A stretch of 61,223 nt of DNA from a virus. Shown here one piece after another: positions 53,275-60,752 of this stretch (the first letter of the stretch is position 1; each line of letters opens with the position of its first letter). A program made the translations under genes and the position numbers. The notes below the pieces were generated by a model. The model worked only from the letters and a program-made list of their open reading frames with translations, did not search any database and was not told the DNA's origin. The stretch is from the IMG/VR virus record IMGVR_UViG_3300028844_002929, positions 1 through 61,223 of that record; one strand, 5' to 3'.

Positions 53275-53282
53275 TAAAGATA
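53275..53282 (-). promoter_or_regulatory. Weak -7 element, 4 nt from ATG
   Basis: Minus-strand TATCTTTA (one mismatch to TAnnTTTG) with CACT before ATG 53270. The same 4-nt spacing as the stronger late elements argues it is used. Confidence 0.4.
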
Positions 53283-53512
53283 AGAATCCTACTTAGACAA
53301 CAGAAGGCAGTAATAGTCCTTGGGAATAGGGCACAAGTACCGCGAATACACCAAATGTCTCACAGAATCCCAGGGTAATATTATTTTATACCCCCCATTC
53401 CTCTGCGTCTATAAGGTAAAGTTACACCAAAAAATTGACATTGTCAAATTACCCCCAGTATTACACATCACATGCACAATTCCCCTGTTTATCGACTGTC
53501 TCTCTACGCTAG

Positions 53513-53540
53513 TTTTCGACATTGTCTATAAATCTGCCCT
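53513..53540 (+). repeat. TTGTCTATA element, copy 1
   Basis: TTTTCGAC, 1 nt, TTGTCTATAAATCTGCCCT. The second copy is at 54057-54085, where the 8-mer is present as its reverse complement GTCGAAAA and the 3' part reads TTGTCTATACATTTGGCCCT. Confidence 0.5.
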
Positions 53541-53746
53541 TTTTTTTTCTGAGTACCCATAGTTATAGACGAACTGTAGATAAAGCACCTGGGGTTGAAA
53601 TAGCGAAGGAGGGGTTTTGGGGAAAATAAGAAACGGAGAACACACATCTGAAAAAAAATGGGTGAACATTAGAGATCGGGGATTATATATATGTATATGC
53701 GTTGGCGGCGGCGAACCGAAATGACTTTGCGGCGGTGGCTTTTGTG

Positions 53747-53754
53747 TTAGTATT
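53747..53754. repeat. TTAGTATT repeat 1
   Basis: First of the TTAGTATT elements in the divergent region; others lie at 53788-53797 and, inverted, 53898-53909, with a related GTATTAGT at 53860s. Confidence 0.5.
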
Positions 53755-53786
53755 TGTATTTGCGCAATTTTTCAGCGTTTTTTCCT

Positions 53787-53909
53787 GTTAGTATTAGCGT
53801 CTACCCCCCTGATTATCAGGCAATTAGGGGATCCCCCTGCCGGTGGCCCATTAACCTATTACTAATACCCGAATTCAATTGTCTATTATTTGTTTATGCT
53901 AATACTAAC
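53787..53909. repeat. 12-bp inverted repeat enclosing palindromes
   Basis: GTTAGTATTAGC at 53787-53798 and its exact reverse complement GCTAATACTAAC at 53898-53909. Between them lie CCTGATTATCAGG (53808-53820), GGGGATCCCC (53827-53836) and GCCGGTGGC (53839-53847). Such nested symmetry is typical of protein-binding or origin sequences. Confidence 0.6.
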
Positions 53910-54072
53910 AACAACTATATAATATCTATTTGCCCCCCTGTTTTTCGGTTCATCAGTATTACACCATTTTTCTTTCGTCGATAACTTGTTGGTTGTCAGT
54001 GAGTTACACAAAAGGGGGTCATTTTATACGGCTGTATGTCGAATCTTCGCTTCATAGTCGAAAAGTTGTCTA

Positions 54073-54080
54073 TACATTTG
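54073..54080 (+). promoter_or_regulatory. Rightward TACATTTG element
   Basis: TAnnTTTG match within element copy 2, pointing at the early block. If used, the transcript would begin near 54085 and carry a ~640-nt structured leader before the first early gene. No clear -33 box. Confidence 0.35.
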
Positions 54081-54695
54081 GCCCTGTCAAGCGACACGGG
54101 GTAACGACTCCTATATAGACCGCTCGACCTACGGCGACCACGCCGTTGATATAGTGTTTATTCAACCGACTACGGCCCCCCCGATATTACCTGACGGGGG
54201 CGACCACAGGACGAACACCAACCGACGAACCGTGCGGTGTGACTCTGAGGTAAGTGTAGGCCCCCGATTGTTCGTGGGGGTTTACGGTGAACCCTACCCA
54301 ACACGGGGCAACTAATAGAATAGACACGGAACCACAGACGCGCCCCTTTTGGGTTTTCGTTTGTGGGTAGGACGTTCACGGCCCCCTTATTACACGGGGT
54401 GTGCGGGCCTGCTGAAGTAACCCACTTACAGGGAGAAGCCGAATACGCGTGTTGACCGCGTTACGAACCTGCATATGTAGTGTGTGCGGGGGTAGGGCAT
54501 AATATGTAAGACGCAAGTACACGGATCGGTGAGCGATTAATGTTTGAGCGGCGTACCCTCACGCCCGCCATGACGACACGCGATGACACGCGATGTACAC
54601 GACTCGGAGCAGTTGTAAAGCGTGTGCGAATAATTGAGGGCGCGTAGATACGGATATGCACGACCTGTGCGGCGGTTCGACTCCCCCCTACGCAC

Positions 54696-54711
54696 GACTC
54701 AATGGTGAGTC
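54696..54711 (+). other. Hairpin just before first early gene
   Basis: GACTCA, ATGG, TGAGTC: a perfect 6-bp stem with a 4-nt loop, 17 nt before ATG 54729. Could be an operator or a translation-control hairpin. Confidence 0.4.
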
Positions 54712-54728
54712 AGTAAAAACCCAATACA

Positions 54729-55178
54729 ATGTTGGTTCAACAACCAAAAATGATGCGAGTACAACTCGCCCAATACAAGTCTGACGGCACTCTTAAAGCA
54801 GAGTACAAGATGACCCAATCGATACGCAAGGCCCGCGACGAACAAGACCTCTTGTTCAAGACGGCAACGCATATCGAATCATGGGCGGGTGAACTCATGA
54901 AGATGAACGAGGTGTTCGGCGACAAGTTCCAGACCCCCAAGGGTAACAGGAAGCGTCTGCCCTGCTCGTTCTCACCCACGCAAAAGATTGCTATCCGCGT
55001 CTACTACGGCGACGATATGCAAGAAGAATGTGTGATGACCACCACGGACTATACGTCCTCTGCGGTATGCGAATACCGCCTCACCCTCAAGAAGTTGGCA
55101 AGCGGTGAAGGCAAGCAAGTTCTGCTGTCCTCGTTCAAGCTGACACATATGCTTGGACAACACATCAAGTTCTCATGA
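54729..55178 (+). CDS. First early protein, unknown
   Basis: 149 aa (MLVQQPKMMRVQLAQYKSDG). Basic, mixed alpha/beta, with RKARDEQDLLFKTATHIESW and YYGDDMQEECVMTTTDYTSS. Alternative starts at MMRVQL are possible. As the first gene after the control region it is expected to be expressed at once on infection and is a good candidate for a host-takeover protein. No family recognised. Confidence 0.7.
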   Translation: MLVQQPKMMRVQLAQYKSDGTLKAEYKMTQSIRKARDEQDLLFKTATHIESWAGELMKMNEVFGDKFQTPKGNRKRLPCSFSPTQKIAIRVYYGDDMQEECVMTTTDYTSSAVCEYRLTLKKLASGEGKQVLLSSFKLTHMLGQHIKFS

Positions 55179-55429
55179 ACATCCACAACACCAAGGGAGG
55201 CCGCGCGACTACACACGCGTGGTCTTCCCCCTTCATGTCCAAGGCGGCACGAGTACAAGTCGTCGGTAAGATTTCACTTGCCGAGGCCCAAGACAAGACG
55301 CCACGATACAAGCGCAGGAAGAAGTGCGCACCACAACACGTCCTACCCAACGAAGTCAAACGATGGGCGAAGCACAAAGGTGTAGCGACCAGGACTAACG
55401 GACGCGGCGAACTCATCATCAAGCTGTAA
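55175..55429 (+). CDS. Small basic early protein, unknown
   Basis: 84 aa, Lys/Arg-rich (TPRYKRRKKCAPQHVLPNEV-KRWAKHKG) and coupled by ATGA overlap to the first early gene. DNA or RNA binding likely from charge; otherwise unrecognised. Confidence 0.65.
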   Translation: MNIHNTKGGRATTHAWSSPFMSKAARVQVVGKISLAEAQDKTPRYKRRKKCAPQHVLPNEVKRWAKHKGVATRTNGRGELIIKL

Positions 55430-55432
55430 CAC

Positions 55433-55585
55433 ATGACAATGGAGCACGAATGTAGAAAGTGTGGCGGCGAGGGGTTCGTTTACTCGACCCACTACGCCGA
55501 CCCCTATGCTACCACTCGGCGTTGCGAATGCCAAGGCGAACCAGACCCTGACGACAAACACGACAGAGAAAGAGTAGAACGATGA
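55433..55585 (+). CDS. 50-aa zinc-ribbon-like peptide
   Basis: MTMEHECRKCGGEGFVYSTH, then RRCECQGEPDPDDKHDRERV-ER. The C-x-x-C-GG-x-G knuckle with a second C-x-C pair matches DnaJ-like or rubredoxin-type zinc ribbons. Starts 3 nt after the preceding stop and overlaps the radC start by 4 nt. It is too short for default gene calling but well supported by spacing. Confidence 0.7.
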   Translation: MTMEHECRKCGGEGFVYSTHYADPYATTRRCECQGEPDPDDKHDRERVER

Positions 55586-56013
55586 CAGATTGGAAAGCAG
55601 GTGAGTTGGCTCTCACCTACAAACGAACAAAGCCAGACGGCAAGAAGGTAACCACCCCCGACCATGTAGTTGACTTGATACGCCAAGCAATCGGCGACGA
55701 GATAGAAGTGCGGGAGGTTGGCGTCATTATCGGTGTCAGTCGCGGCAACAGGGTACGCTCTGTATTCCGATGCGGCGAAGGCGGTGCAAGTGGATGCATC
55801 ATGGATCCGAAGATTGTATTCAGTAGGCTACTACTTGAGAACTGCTCGGCATTTGTGATGGCACACAACCATCCCAGTGGGAATTCATCGCCGTCTATGT
55901 CAGACAAGATGCTGACGCGCAGTTTCAAAAGCGCAGGGGAACTCCTAGACATCAGATTTCTTGACCACATCGTAGTGACAGTAGACAACCACAAATCAGT
56001 CATTGAATCATGA
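55582..56013 (+). CDS. radC: RadC family JAB-domain protein
   Basis: 143 aa. The MPN/JAB motif is complete at residues about 94-108: AHNHPSGNSSPSMSDK, followed by the RadC ending ELLDIRFLDHIVVTVDN. These proteins have a metalloprotease-like fold, are common on mobile elements of Bacteroidetes, and lack the N-terminal helix-hairpin-helix domain here, as in phage and anti-restriction-island versions. Function in phage unclear, possibly protection against host defence. Confidence 0.88.
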   Translation: MTDWKAGELALTYKRTKPDGKKVTTPDHVVDLIRQAIGDEIEVREVGVIIGVSRGNRVRSVFRCGEGGASGCIMDPKIVFSRLLLENCSAFVMAHNHPSGNSSPSMSDKMLTRSFKSAGELLDIRFLDHIVVTVDNHKSVIES

Positions 56014-56252
56014 AGACATCACGACCACCATGGCATAGGAAAAATAGCAAGGGCCGCACGAATTGGCGTGGCGGCATGTCAAAAGCAAGGGTGCAGGCCA
56101 TGAAGGACATCACCCAACACCTATGGGAGACCTCGCCATCGTTGCCATATCTCGGCCCCCGTTCCTGTGAGGTAGGGTACTACTGCATCACGCCAAGTCA
56201 GTTACTCAGTGACCCGACAATCACCCCACTTAACAGACAGCTTGGACTATGA
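56010..56252 (+). CDS. Small early protein, unknown
   Basis: 80 aa, basic N-terminus (RPPWHRKNSKGRTNWRGGMS) and a Pro/Cys-containing C-terminus. ATGA overlap with radC and with the next gene. No family recognised. Confidence 0.6.
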   Translation: MKTSRPPWHRKNSKGRTNWRGGMSKARVQAMKDITQHLWETSPSLPYLGPRSCEVGYYCITPSQLLSDPTITPLNRQLGL

Positions 56253-56563
56253 ATAATGCAGCGATGATAAAGGCTGAGAGCCTCGCACTTATTGAAGAGT
56301 GCAAGAAAGACTTCGAGCCTGTCGCAAGACTCATTAGCAGTAACGCGATGCTTGCATCATGTTTAGCAGGTATGGTAGACCGACCTGACTTACACGTTGA
56401 CGCCATCAAGAGTTGGAGTCTCCAGTGTAAAAACCGAAAGACGTATGAGCACATAGAAGCAGCAGGCATCAAAGTCCTGACCACTATGTACAACCAAGCT
56501 GTAGACGCAAGAAACAAAAGAAACAAAAGCCATGCCCAAAAGAATCAAGACCCGCCTACCTAA
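56249..56563 (+). CDS. Helical early protein, unknown
   Basis: 104 aa, mainly helical (MIKAESLALIEECKKDFEPV) with a Lys/Asn-rich tail that overlaps the next gene by 32 nt. No family recognised. Confidence 0.6.
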   Translation: MNNAAMIKAESLALIEECKKDFEPVARLISSNAMLASCLAGMVDRPDLHVDAIKSWSLQCKNRKTYEHIEAAGIKVLTTMYNQAVDARNKRNKSHAQKNQDPPT

Positions 56564-57287
56564 ACGTGTCGCGTGGTACGAAGGCGAAGTTCTGCACGTC
56601 ATCCGCCTCGGCAAGACCACCAACGACAAGATTGCCGAGTCATGGATGCAAGTGTTGCAAACGTATCACTTCGACCTACGTCAGTTGTCGCTTGTGCGGT
56701 CACACCTCGACGGCAAGCGCAAGCACACCATGAAGCAGTTCTTCGATCTCGATGGCGCCAACTGCCTCGACTGCCCGCTGTCCAACAACTCTGGCAACGG
56801 CAAGTGCTACACCCACAAGCTACGGCAGTACACGGGTATGCTATCCATGCTCAAGTCCCTGTGCAACGAGGACATCTACGAAGGTGTCAATGCAATGCAA
56901 CGTGCGGCCATCATGAAGATGGCAGAGCGTGCGGACTTCATACGCTTCGGCACTTACGGTGAGCCATCCCTGCTCGACATCGGACTTGTCGGTGACATCG
57001 TGCTGTCCAAGCGCGATAAGGTGCAGTGGACGGGGTACACCCACCAAGCTCGCAAGCCCTGGGCGCAACAGTACAAAGCCTACTTCATGGCCTCGGCTCA
57101 CTCTGACAAGGACGCCGCATCCATCACGGGGTGGCGCTCCTTCGTATGCGTGGAACCCAAGGACACGTCCACCGCAGTGCAATGCCCTGCATCCAAGGAA
57201 CTCAGCTTATCCAACTGCGCTTCCTGTGGGCTATGCTCAGGTGTAGTCGGCAAGGGTGACAAAAACGTCAAGACACTAATCCACTGA
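56532..57287 (+). CDS. Cys-rich conserved phage protein (RFGTYG-TGYTHQ type)
   Basis: 251 aa. The block FIRFGTYGEPSLLDIGLV, then QWTGYTHQARKPWAQQYKAY, FMASAHSDKDAASITGWRSF, and two Cys clusters (CLDCPLSNNSGNGKCY; CPASKELSLSNCASCGLCSG) are those of a widespread phage-encoded family of unknown function. The cysteines suggest Zn or Fe-S binding. It is the longest gene of the right early block, and its third-position GC appears higher than its neighbours. Confidence 0.75.
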   Translation: MPKRIKTRLPKRVAWYEGEVLHVIRLGKTTNDKIAESWMQVLQTYHFDLRQLSLVRSHLDGKRKHTMKQFFDLDGANCLDCPLSNNSGNGKCYTHKLRQYTGMLSMLKSLCNEDIYEGVNAMQRAAIMKMAERADFIRFGTYGEPSLLDIGLVGDIVLSKRDKVQWTGYTHQARKPWAQQYKAYFMASAHSDKDAASITGWRSFVCVEPKDTSTAVQCPASKELSLSNCASCGLCSGVVGKGDKNVKTLIH

Positions 57288-57288
57288 T

Positions 57289-57444
57289 ATGGACAAATAC
57301 ATACTCATGGGCCTCGACCGAGCAGGAAACTGGAAGATCCTCGCCAAGTGCGACTCTCTGGCCAAAGCAATCAGGCTTAAGAACGATTACCGCAACACTC
57401 GCGGTGTCAGACGCTACAAAGACTATGGAATTAAATACCCCTGA
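57289..57444 (+). CDS. 51-aa basic early protein
   Basis: MDKYILMGLDRAGNWKILAK, then CDSLAKAIRLKNDYRNTRGV. It fills the gap between the 251-aa gene (1-nt spacing) and the next gene. The shape (strand, W-K-I-L, helix) is like small phage DNA-binding or inhibitor peptides. Unrecognised. Confidence 0.6.
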   Translation: MDKYILMGLDRAGNWKILAKCDSLAKAIRLKNDYRNTRGVRRYKDYGIKYP

Positions 57445-57445
57445 C

Positions 57446-57673
57446 ATGAACGACACATACAAGATACCTGAGACGATTAAGAGCAAGGATTTTGGTGACA
57501 TCAGGGTCAGCCAAAACGCGGAGTGGGGTAGGCTGTCCCCGCATGAAGATGTAGGCTTCCCTGTAGGTGAGCACCTGTACTGCTTCGTGTACATGAGGAA
57601 TGACTCATCCCTTGGCTACTACTTGACAACTGCGTATGGTTCACAACGACAACTCGAAGACGGACAGATATGA
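57446..57673 (+). CDS. Small early protein, unknown
   Basis: 75 aa from ATG 57446 (MNDTYKIPETIKSKDFGDIR), 1 nt after the preceding stop; ATG 57425 or GTG 57404 would overlap it. Beta-rich, with FPVGEHLYCFVYMRNDSSLG. No family recognised. Confidence 0.55.
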   Translation: MNDTYKIPETIKSKDFGDIRVSQNAEWGRLSPHEDVGFPVGEHLYCFVYMRNDSSLGYYLTTAYGSQRQLEDGQI

Positions 57674-57704
57674 AACTTCATCCCAATAGAATACACCAAG
57701 AGTT

Positions 57705-58046
57705 ATGAGAGACCACATGATCTGCATCCTTCGCGATGCCCGCAAAGTAATAACTGAAGCCGCGTCCGTAGACGTTCAACAACTCGCCGAGTCTATTGAG
57801 ACCGAGGCCATGGCCGCCCTGCATGGCGGGGTAACCATCATCCCAAGCGAGCTGTTCGGAGACATCGACATCCTTCAGAATGTCATCATCGATATGAGCA
57901 ATGGCGCGGACGACCTGTGGTTCAGCGTTGGCAAGTACATCAAAGTCAACATCTTCTACACCTCCCTTGGCTGGCAGTTCGTCATCTACCCCGTCAAGAA
58001 CGGAACCATCGAAGAGCACAACCTCATTGAAAAAGGCAAGCTATGA
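57705..58046 (+). CDS. Early protein, unknown
   Basis: 113 aa (MRDHMICILRDARKVITEAA), helical first half and beta-rich second half (LWFSVGKYIKVNIFYTSLGW). ATGA coupling downstream. Thirty-one nt of upstream spacer includes a 12-aa frame (57671) that I do not count as a gene. Confidence 0.6.
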   Translation: MRDHMICILRDARKVITEAASVDVQQLAESIETEAMAALHGGVTIIPSELFGDIDILQNVIIDMSNGADDLWFSVGKYIKVNIFYTSLGWQFVIYPVKNGTIEEHNLIEKGKL

Positions 58047-58231
58047 AGACATACATCGTCATCGAGTGGTCCTGCCCGTGGGATTCAATCCTATTCGCCA
58101 TCACCGACCTGTCCCTGTACTTCAGGGAATTCAATAAAGACTTCGGCACGGACTACTCCACGATGGAGGAGTTCAACGAAGACCAAATCGACCGCACCAT
58201 GTACGAAATAAAAATGCCCAAATCATTATGA
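58043..58231 (+). CDS. Small acidic early protein, unknown
   Basis: 62 aa, MKTYIVIEWSCPWDSILFAI at the start, acidic in the middle (DYSTMEEFNEDQIDRTMYEI). ATGA overlaps at both ends. Unrecognised. Confidence 0.6.
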   Translation: MKTYIVIEWSCPWDSILFAITDLSLYFREFNKDFGTDYSTMEEFNEDQIDRTMYEIKMPKSL

Positions 58232-58350
58232 ACAACCCCAAGCCACGAATGGTGGAGGTCCACGAAGAGACCTGCCCCGACTGCGACATGGAAGTGGAGT
58301 TCACAGAAATCTATGAGTTCTGCCCTAACTGCTTATACGCTCTAACCTAA
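58228..58350 (+). CDS. 40-aa zinc-ribbon peptide
   Basis: MNNPKPRMVEVHEETCPDCD, then MEVEFTEIYEFCPNCLYALT. Two CPxC knuckles 12 residues apart form a classic rubredoxin-like zinc ribbon. The start overlaps the previous stop (ATGA). Below standard length limits but a convincing gene. Might modulate host transcription or translation. Confidence 0.7.
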   Translation: MNNPKPRMVEVHEETCPDCDMEVEFTEIYEFCPNCLYALT

Positions 58351-58359
58351 ACCGATCCC

Positions 58360-58617
58360 ATGACACAACAAGATAAGAGAGCCTCCGATATTCGGCTAGT
58401 CATAGCCTACACCTGGAGCAACCTTGGCAAAGTCTTAGACTTCAACTTCGCCCTCCACTACACAGTAGAGATGTTGGCCACAAACTTCGTGACTAATCAT
58501 CAACTGCCCGATGAAGAGTATGGCATTGGTGAAGGACGTAAGATGGATTGGGATGAACACGTAGAGACATTCATGCTGCGAGAACTACATGAGAAAGGAC
58601 TACCAGTAAACAAATAA
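58360..58617 (+). CDS. Helical early protein, WSNLG type
   Basis: 85 aa, with AYTWSNLGKVLDFNFALHYT. The W-S-N-L-G element also appears in 59584-59850 (DIWSNLGHGVTDTLECGIEM), so the two may be diverged paralogues. Acidic and helical; unknown function. Confidence 0.6.
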   Translation: MTQQDKRASDIRLVIAYTWSNLGKVLDFNFALHYTVEMLATNFVTNHQLPDEEYGIGEGRKMDWDEHVETFMLRELHEKGLPVNK

Positions 58618-58620
58618 ATC

Positions 58621-58932
58621 ATGAGTAAAGAAACCCCCCGACTCCCTAAGCTGGAGTATTTCAAGCTACGCCTAGCTCAAGCAGAAGCTGGAGGAGATAA
58701 GCGTAAGGCAAAGTATTATGAAGGGCGCATCAGTGAGATGACGGAACAAAAGTCACGATCGCTTACTAAGAAAGAAGCGGAAGACTTGTTCCTGCGAGCC
58801 GTCTCAGCAATGAACCAACACCTGAACCTACAGAAGGTGCTGATGGTGCCGCTGTCAGACGACTTGAAGCAGTGCGCTTCTGCCTTGCACGAACTCAAAG
58901 ACTATTTCACCCCCCGAACAGATAAATTATGA
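58621..58932 (+). CDS. Helical charged early protein, unknown
   Basis: 103 aa, strongly charged helices (YFKLRLAQAEAGGDKRKAKY) then KKEAEDLFLRAVSAMNQHLN. Overlaps the next gene by 4 nt. No family recognised. Confidence 0.6.
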   Translation: MSKETPRLPKLEYFKLRLAQAEAGGDKRKAKYYEGRISEMTEQKSRSLTKKEAEDLFLRAVSAMNQHLNLQKVLMVPLSDDLKQCASALHELKDYFTPRTDKL

Positions 58933-59396
58933 AGAGAGGATTCAAAACAGACCGCGTGGCCCAGGCCATCGGAGAAGCAATGACGTATGGTAGTTGCCTA
59001 ATGACCTTCGATGCGCTACTCAACTTAGCATCGACAGGATATTACTACATACCCTATGACCGAGAGGCCGAACCGCTAGGCTTGCCGCCACGGACGTCCG
59101 TCTTTGAGGAAGTGGCAAGACATCAGTCACAGATCTTGCTGAATGGTGACCTTGAAAGTGAGTACGCCATCTTGTTTACAAGCCGCCTTGGTACCAGGCC
59201 CAACGCACTCATCAAAGACAAGGATGTACTGAGTATCCGCGTGCAGCTTGTACGATACTGCTCGAAGTTTCCATGGTCACTTGACGAACTCAAGAAAGAC
59301 TACTTGAATAGTGGAGATGGGCAGGGCAACATCTATGAATACAACAATGGAGAAATCACCACCATTGATTGGGACTACGGACAGGATTATGTGTGA
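58929..59396 (+). CDS. Early protein, unknown
   Basis: 155 aa (MKRGFKTDRVAQAIGEAMTY), mixed alpha/beta, ends with an acidic Tyr/Trp-rich tail (YEYNNGEITTIDWDYGQDYV). No motif recognised. Confidence 0.6.
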   Translation: MKRGFKTDRVAQAIGEAMTYGSCLMTFDALLNLASTGYYYIPYDREAEPLGLPPRTSVFEEVARHQSQILLNGDLESEYAILFTSRLGTRPNALIKDKDVLSIRVQLVRYCSKFPWSLDELKKDYLNSGDGQGNIYEYNNGEITTIDWDYGQDYV

Positions 59397-59587
59397 TGCA
59401 TTACTACATCTACAACTTCGAAGAGGGCGGTTGGAACTTCAGCCAAGCAGCAAACATGAGGTCTGCTCGTAAGAAAGAGCGGGAACGCTGGAAGGACTGC
59501 CCCAACCTCACCATCAAGAAGGATTCCTTTAGGAGGGTGACCTCAAAAGAGCTCTCAGAAATTTACGCAAAAACTTCACAGCTATGA
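59396..59587 (+). CDS. Small early protein, unknown
   Basis: 63 aa from ATG 59396, overlapping the previous stop (TGATG); the open frame upstream is inside that gene. MHYYIYNFEEGGWNFSQAAN then a basic helix RSARKKERERWKDCPN. Likely small nucleic-acid or protein-binding peptide. Confidence 0.6.
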   Translation: MHYYIYNFEEGGWNFSQAANMRSARKKERERWKDCPNLTIKKDSFRRVTSKELSEIYAKTSQL

Positions 59588-59850
59588 GTTACTACGTAAC
59601 GACCAAGAAAGACGTGCTCACGACAAAGGAACGGATGCAATTCAACCGCATTAAGAGAATAGTCGATGAGCATGATGGGCTTATCTCAGACATCTGGAGT
59701 AACCTAGGTCACGGGGTCACCGACACCCTTGAATGCGGGATAGAGATGAGCAACTTCGAAGACGACCTGGTGAACTTCATCTTCAGGTGGGTCATGGGTG
59801 AAAAGATGAATGACATCGAGGCCAGGATAAAAGACATGCAAGAATCATAA
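59584..59850 (+). CDS. Helical early protein, WSNLG type
   Basis: 88 aa with SDIWSNLGHGVTDTLECGIE and an acidic amphipathic remainder. Possible paralogue of 58360-58617. Unknown function. Confidence 0.6.
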   Translation: MSYYVTTKKDVLTTKERMQFNRIKRIVDEHDGLISDIWSNLGHGVTDTLECGIEMSNFEDDLVNFIFRWVMGEKMNDIEARIKDMQES

Positions 59851-59855
59851 AACAA

Positions 59856-60554
59856 ATGAGACTACCTAATTTACAAACGACAGCTCACTACTTCGTCATC
59901 GACTCCATCGGTGGCATGAACGAAGGCTACTCAGAAACCATCTGCCGCCGCATCACGGACGCGTTGTCTCCTGAGTATGGCAAAGCTATGGTCGAGGAGT
60001 ACATCGACCAGTGGATTCACGATCGGTTGGAATACTATGTGTCCGCCATCGCCCAAACGGGAGCTACGTTCGAGGATCCTGTCAAGTACAACCTTGAGGA
60101 GCATTCACGAGGTGAGTGGGTCAAACTCACCCCTGAGTTCGACAAGAACCTTGACCCTAATCTTCTCGACGAGTTGGGCTACCACACGCTCTGTATCCAT
60201 GCTAATAGATGGATGACGCTCAAAACAGTCTTGGTGTACGACCAAATCAACGACAAGGTATTAGATTACTACGGGAGCAGGTCAACCGCTATCCGCATCG
60301 CTGAGGAGGTCATCTCCGTCGAGGTGGAGGGCATCAAGACCAAGGTGCACACCGATAGAGAACGTGGGTACAAGTTATTCGGCTTCACCAGCCTCCTCCA
60401 CGCTTACGACTCACTCGCTGACGTAGTGCGTTGCCTTGAGCACCCCCAAAAACCACAGTCATGTATGATTGACATCGACGACCGCTGTCTACACTTCTTC
60501 CCCGTGCAGGCTATCCAGAAGATGACCTACGACGATGATAACAGGATCTCATGA
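59856..60554 (+). CDS. Early protein, 232 aa, unknown
   Basis: Begins MRLPNLQTTAHYFVIDSIGG; the middle contains LDELGYHTLCIHANRWMTLK and the end KPQSCMIDIDDRCLHFFPVQ. Well-behaved mixed fold, no recognisable motif. The preceding gene ends 5 nt upstream. Confidence 0.65.
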   Translation: MRLPNLQTTAHYFVIDSIGGMNEGYSETICRRITDALSPEYGKAMVEEYIDQWIHDRLEYYVSAIAQTGATFEDPVKYNLEEHSRGEWVKLTPEFDKNLDPNLLDELGYHTLCIHANRWMTLKTVLVYDQINDKVLDYYGSRSTAIRIAEEVISVEVEGIKTKVHTDRERGYKLFGFTSLLHAYDSLADVVRCLEHPQKPQSCMIDIDDRCLHFFPVQAIQKMTYDDDNRIS

Positions 60555-60569
60555 AGACAATACCTACAA

Positions 60570-60752
60570 ATGAAATACTGTATTCCCAAGCCGTATAGAC
60601 TTCTCTACACCAATCATTTTGGAATTAAGGGGGTAGTATCATACGCTAATAGCAAAGCGCAATTAGTCAGCATGCTTGCGGTCATCTACGCTAGAAAAAA
60701 ATTAAACATCGATGACCTTAAACTGCAAGAAATTGAAGAAAGGAATGAGTAA
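60570..60752 (+). CDS. Small basic early protein, unknown
   Basis: 60 aa, MKYCIPKPYRLLYTNHFGIK, strand-rich start and a basic helix (MLAVIYARKKLNIDDLKLQE). A 15-aa frame at 60551 overlaps its leader and may act in coupling. Confidence 0.55.
   Translation: MKYCIPKPYRLLYTNHFGIKGVVSYANSKAQLVSMLAVIYARKKLNIDDLKLQEIEERNE

Larger units (their letters stand above)
53271..54728. other. Divergent gene-free region, candidate origin/control
   Basis: No convincing coding frame on either strand. The left half is A/T-rich with C- and T-runs, an AT tract at 53681-53699, TTAGTATT repeats and palindromes. The right half (about 54020-54728) is GC-rich, rich in short hairpins (54131-54146, CCCCCGAT stems near 54175 and 54261, 54696-54711), and could be transcribed as a structured RNA or long leader. 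Early genes start at its right end and late genes at its left. Confidence 0.6.

Noticed and set aside
54674-54684. GGTTCGACTCC, identical to a tRNA/tmRNA T-arm
   Set aside because: I tried to fold a tRNA with acceptor GTGCGAA/TACGCAC around it; the D and anticodon arms do not form, position 33 is not U, and no tmRNA tag ORF is visible. Treated as coincidence or part of an unknown structure.
57671-57709. 12-aa frame MKLHPNRIHQEL between early genes
   Set aside because: Too short and without distinctive features; not counted as a gene.
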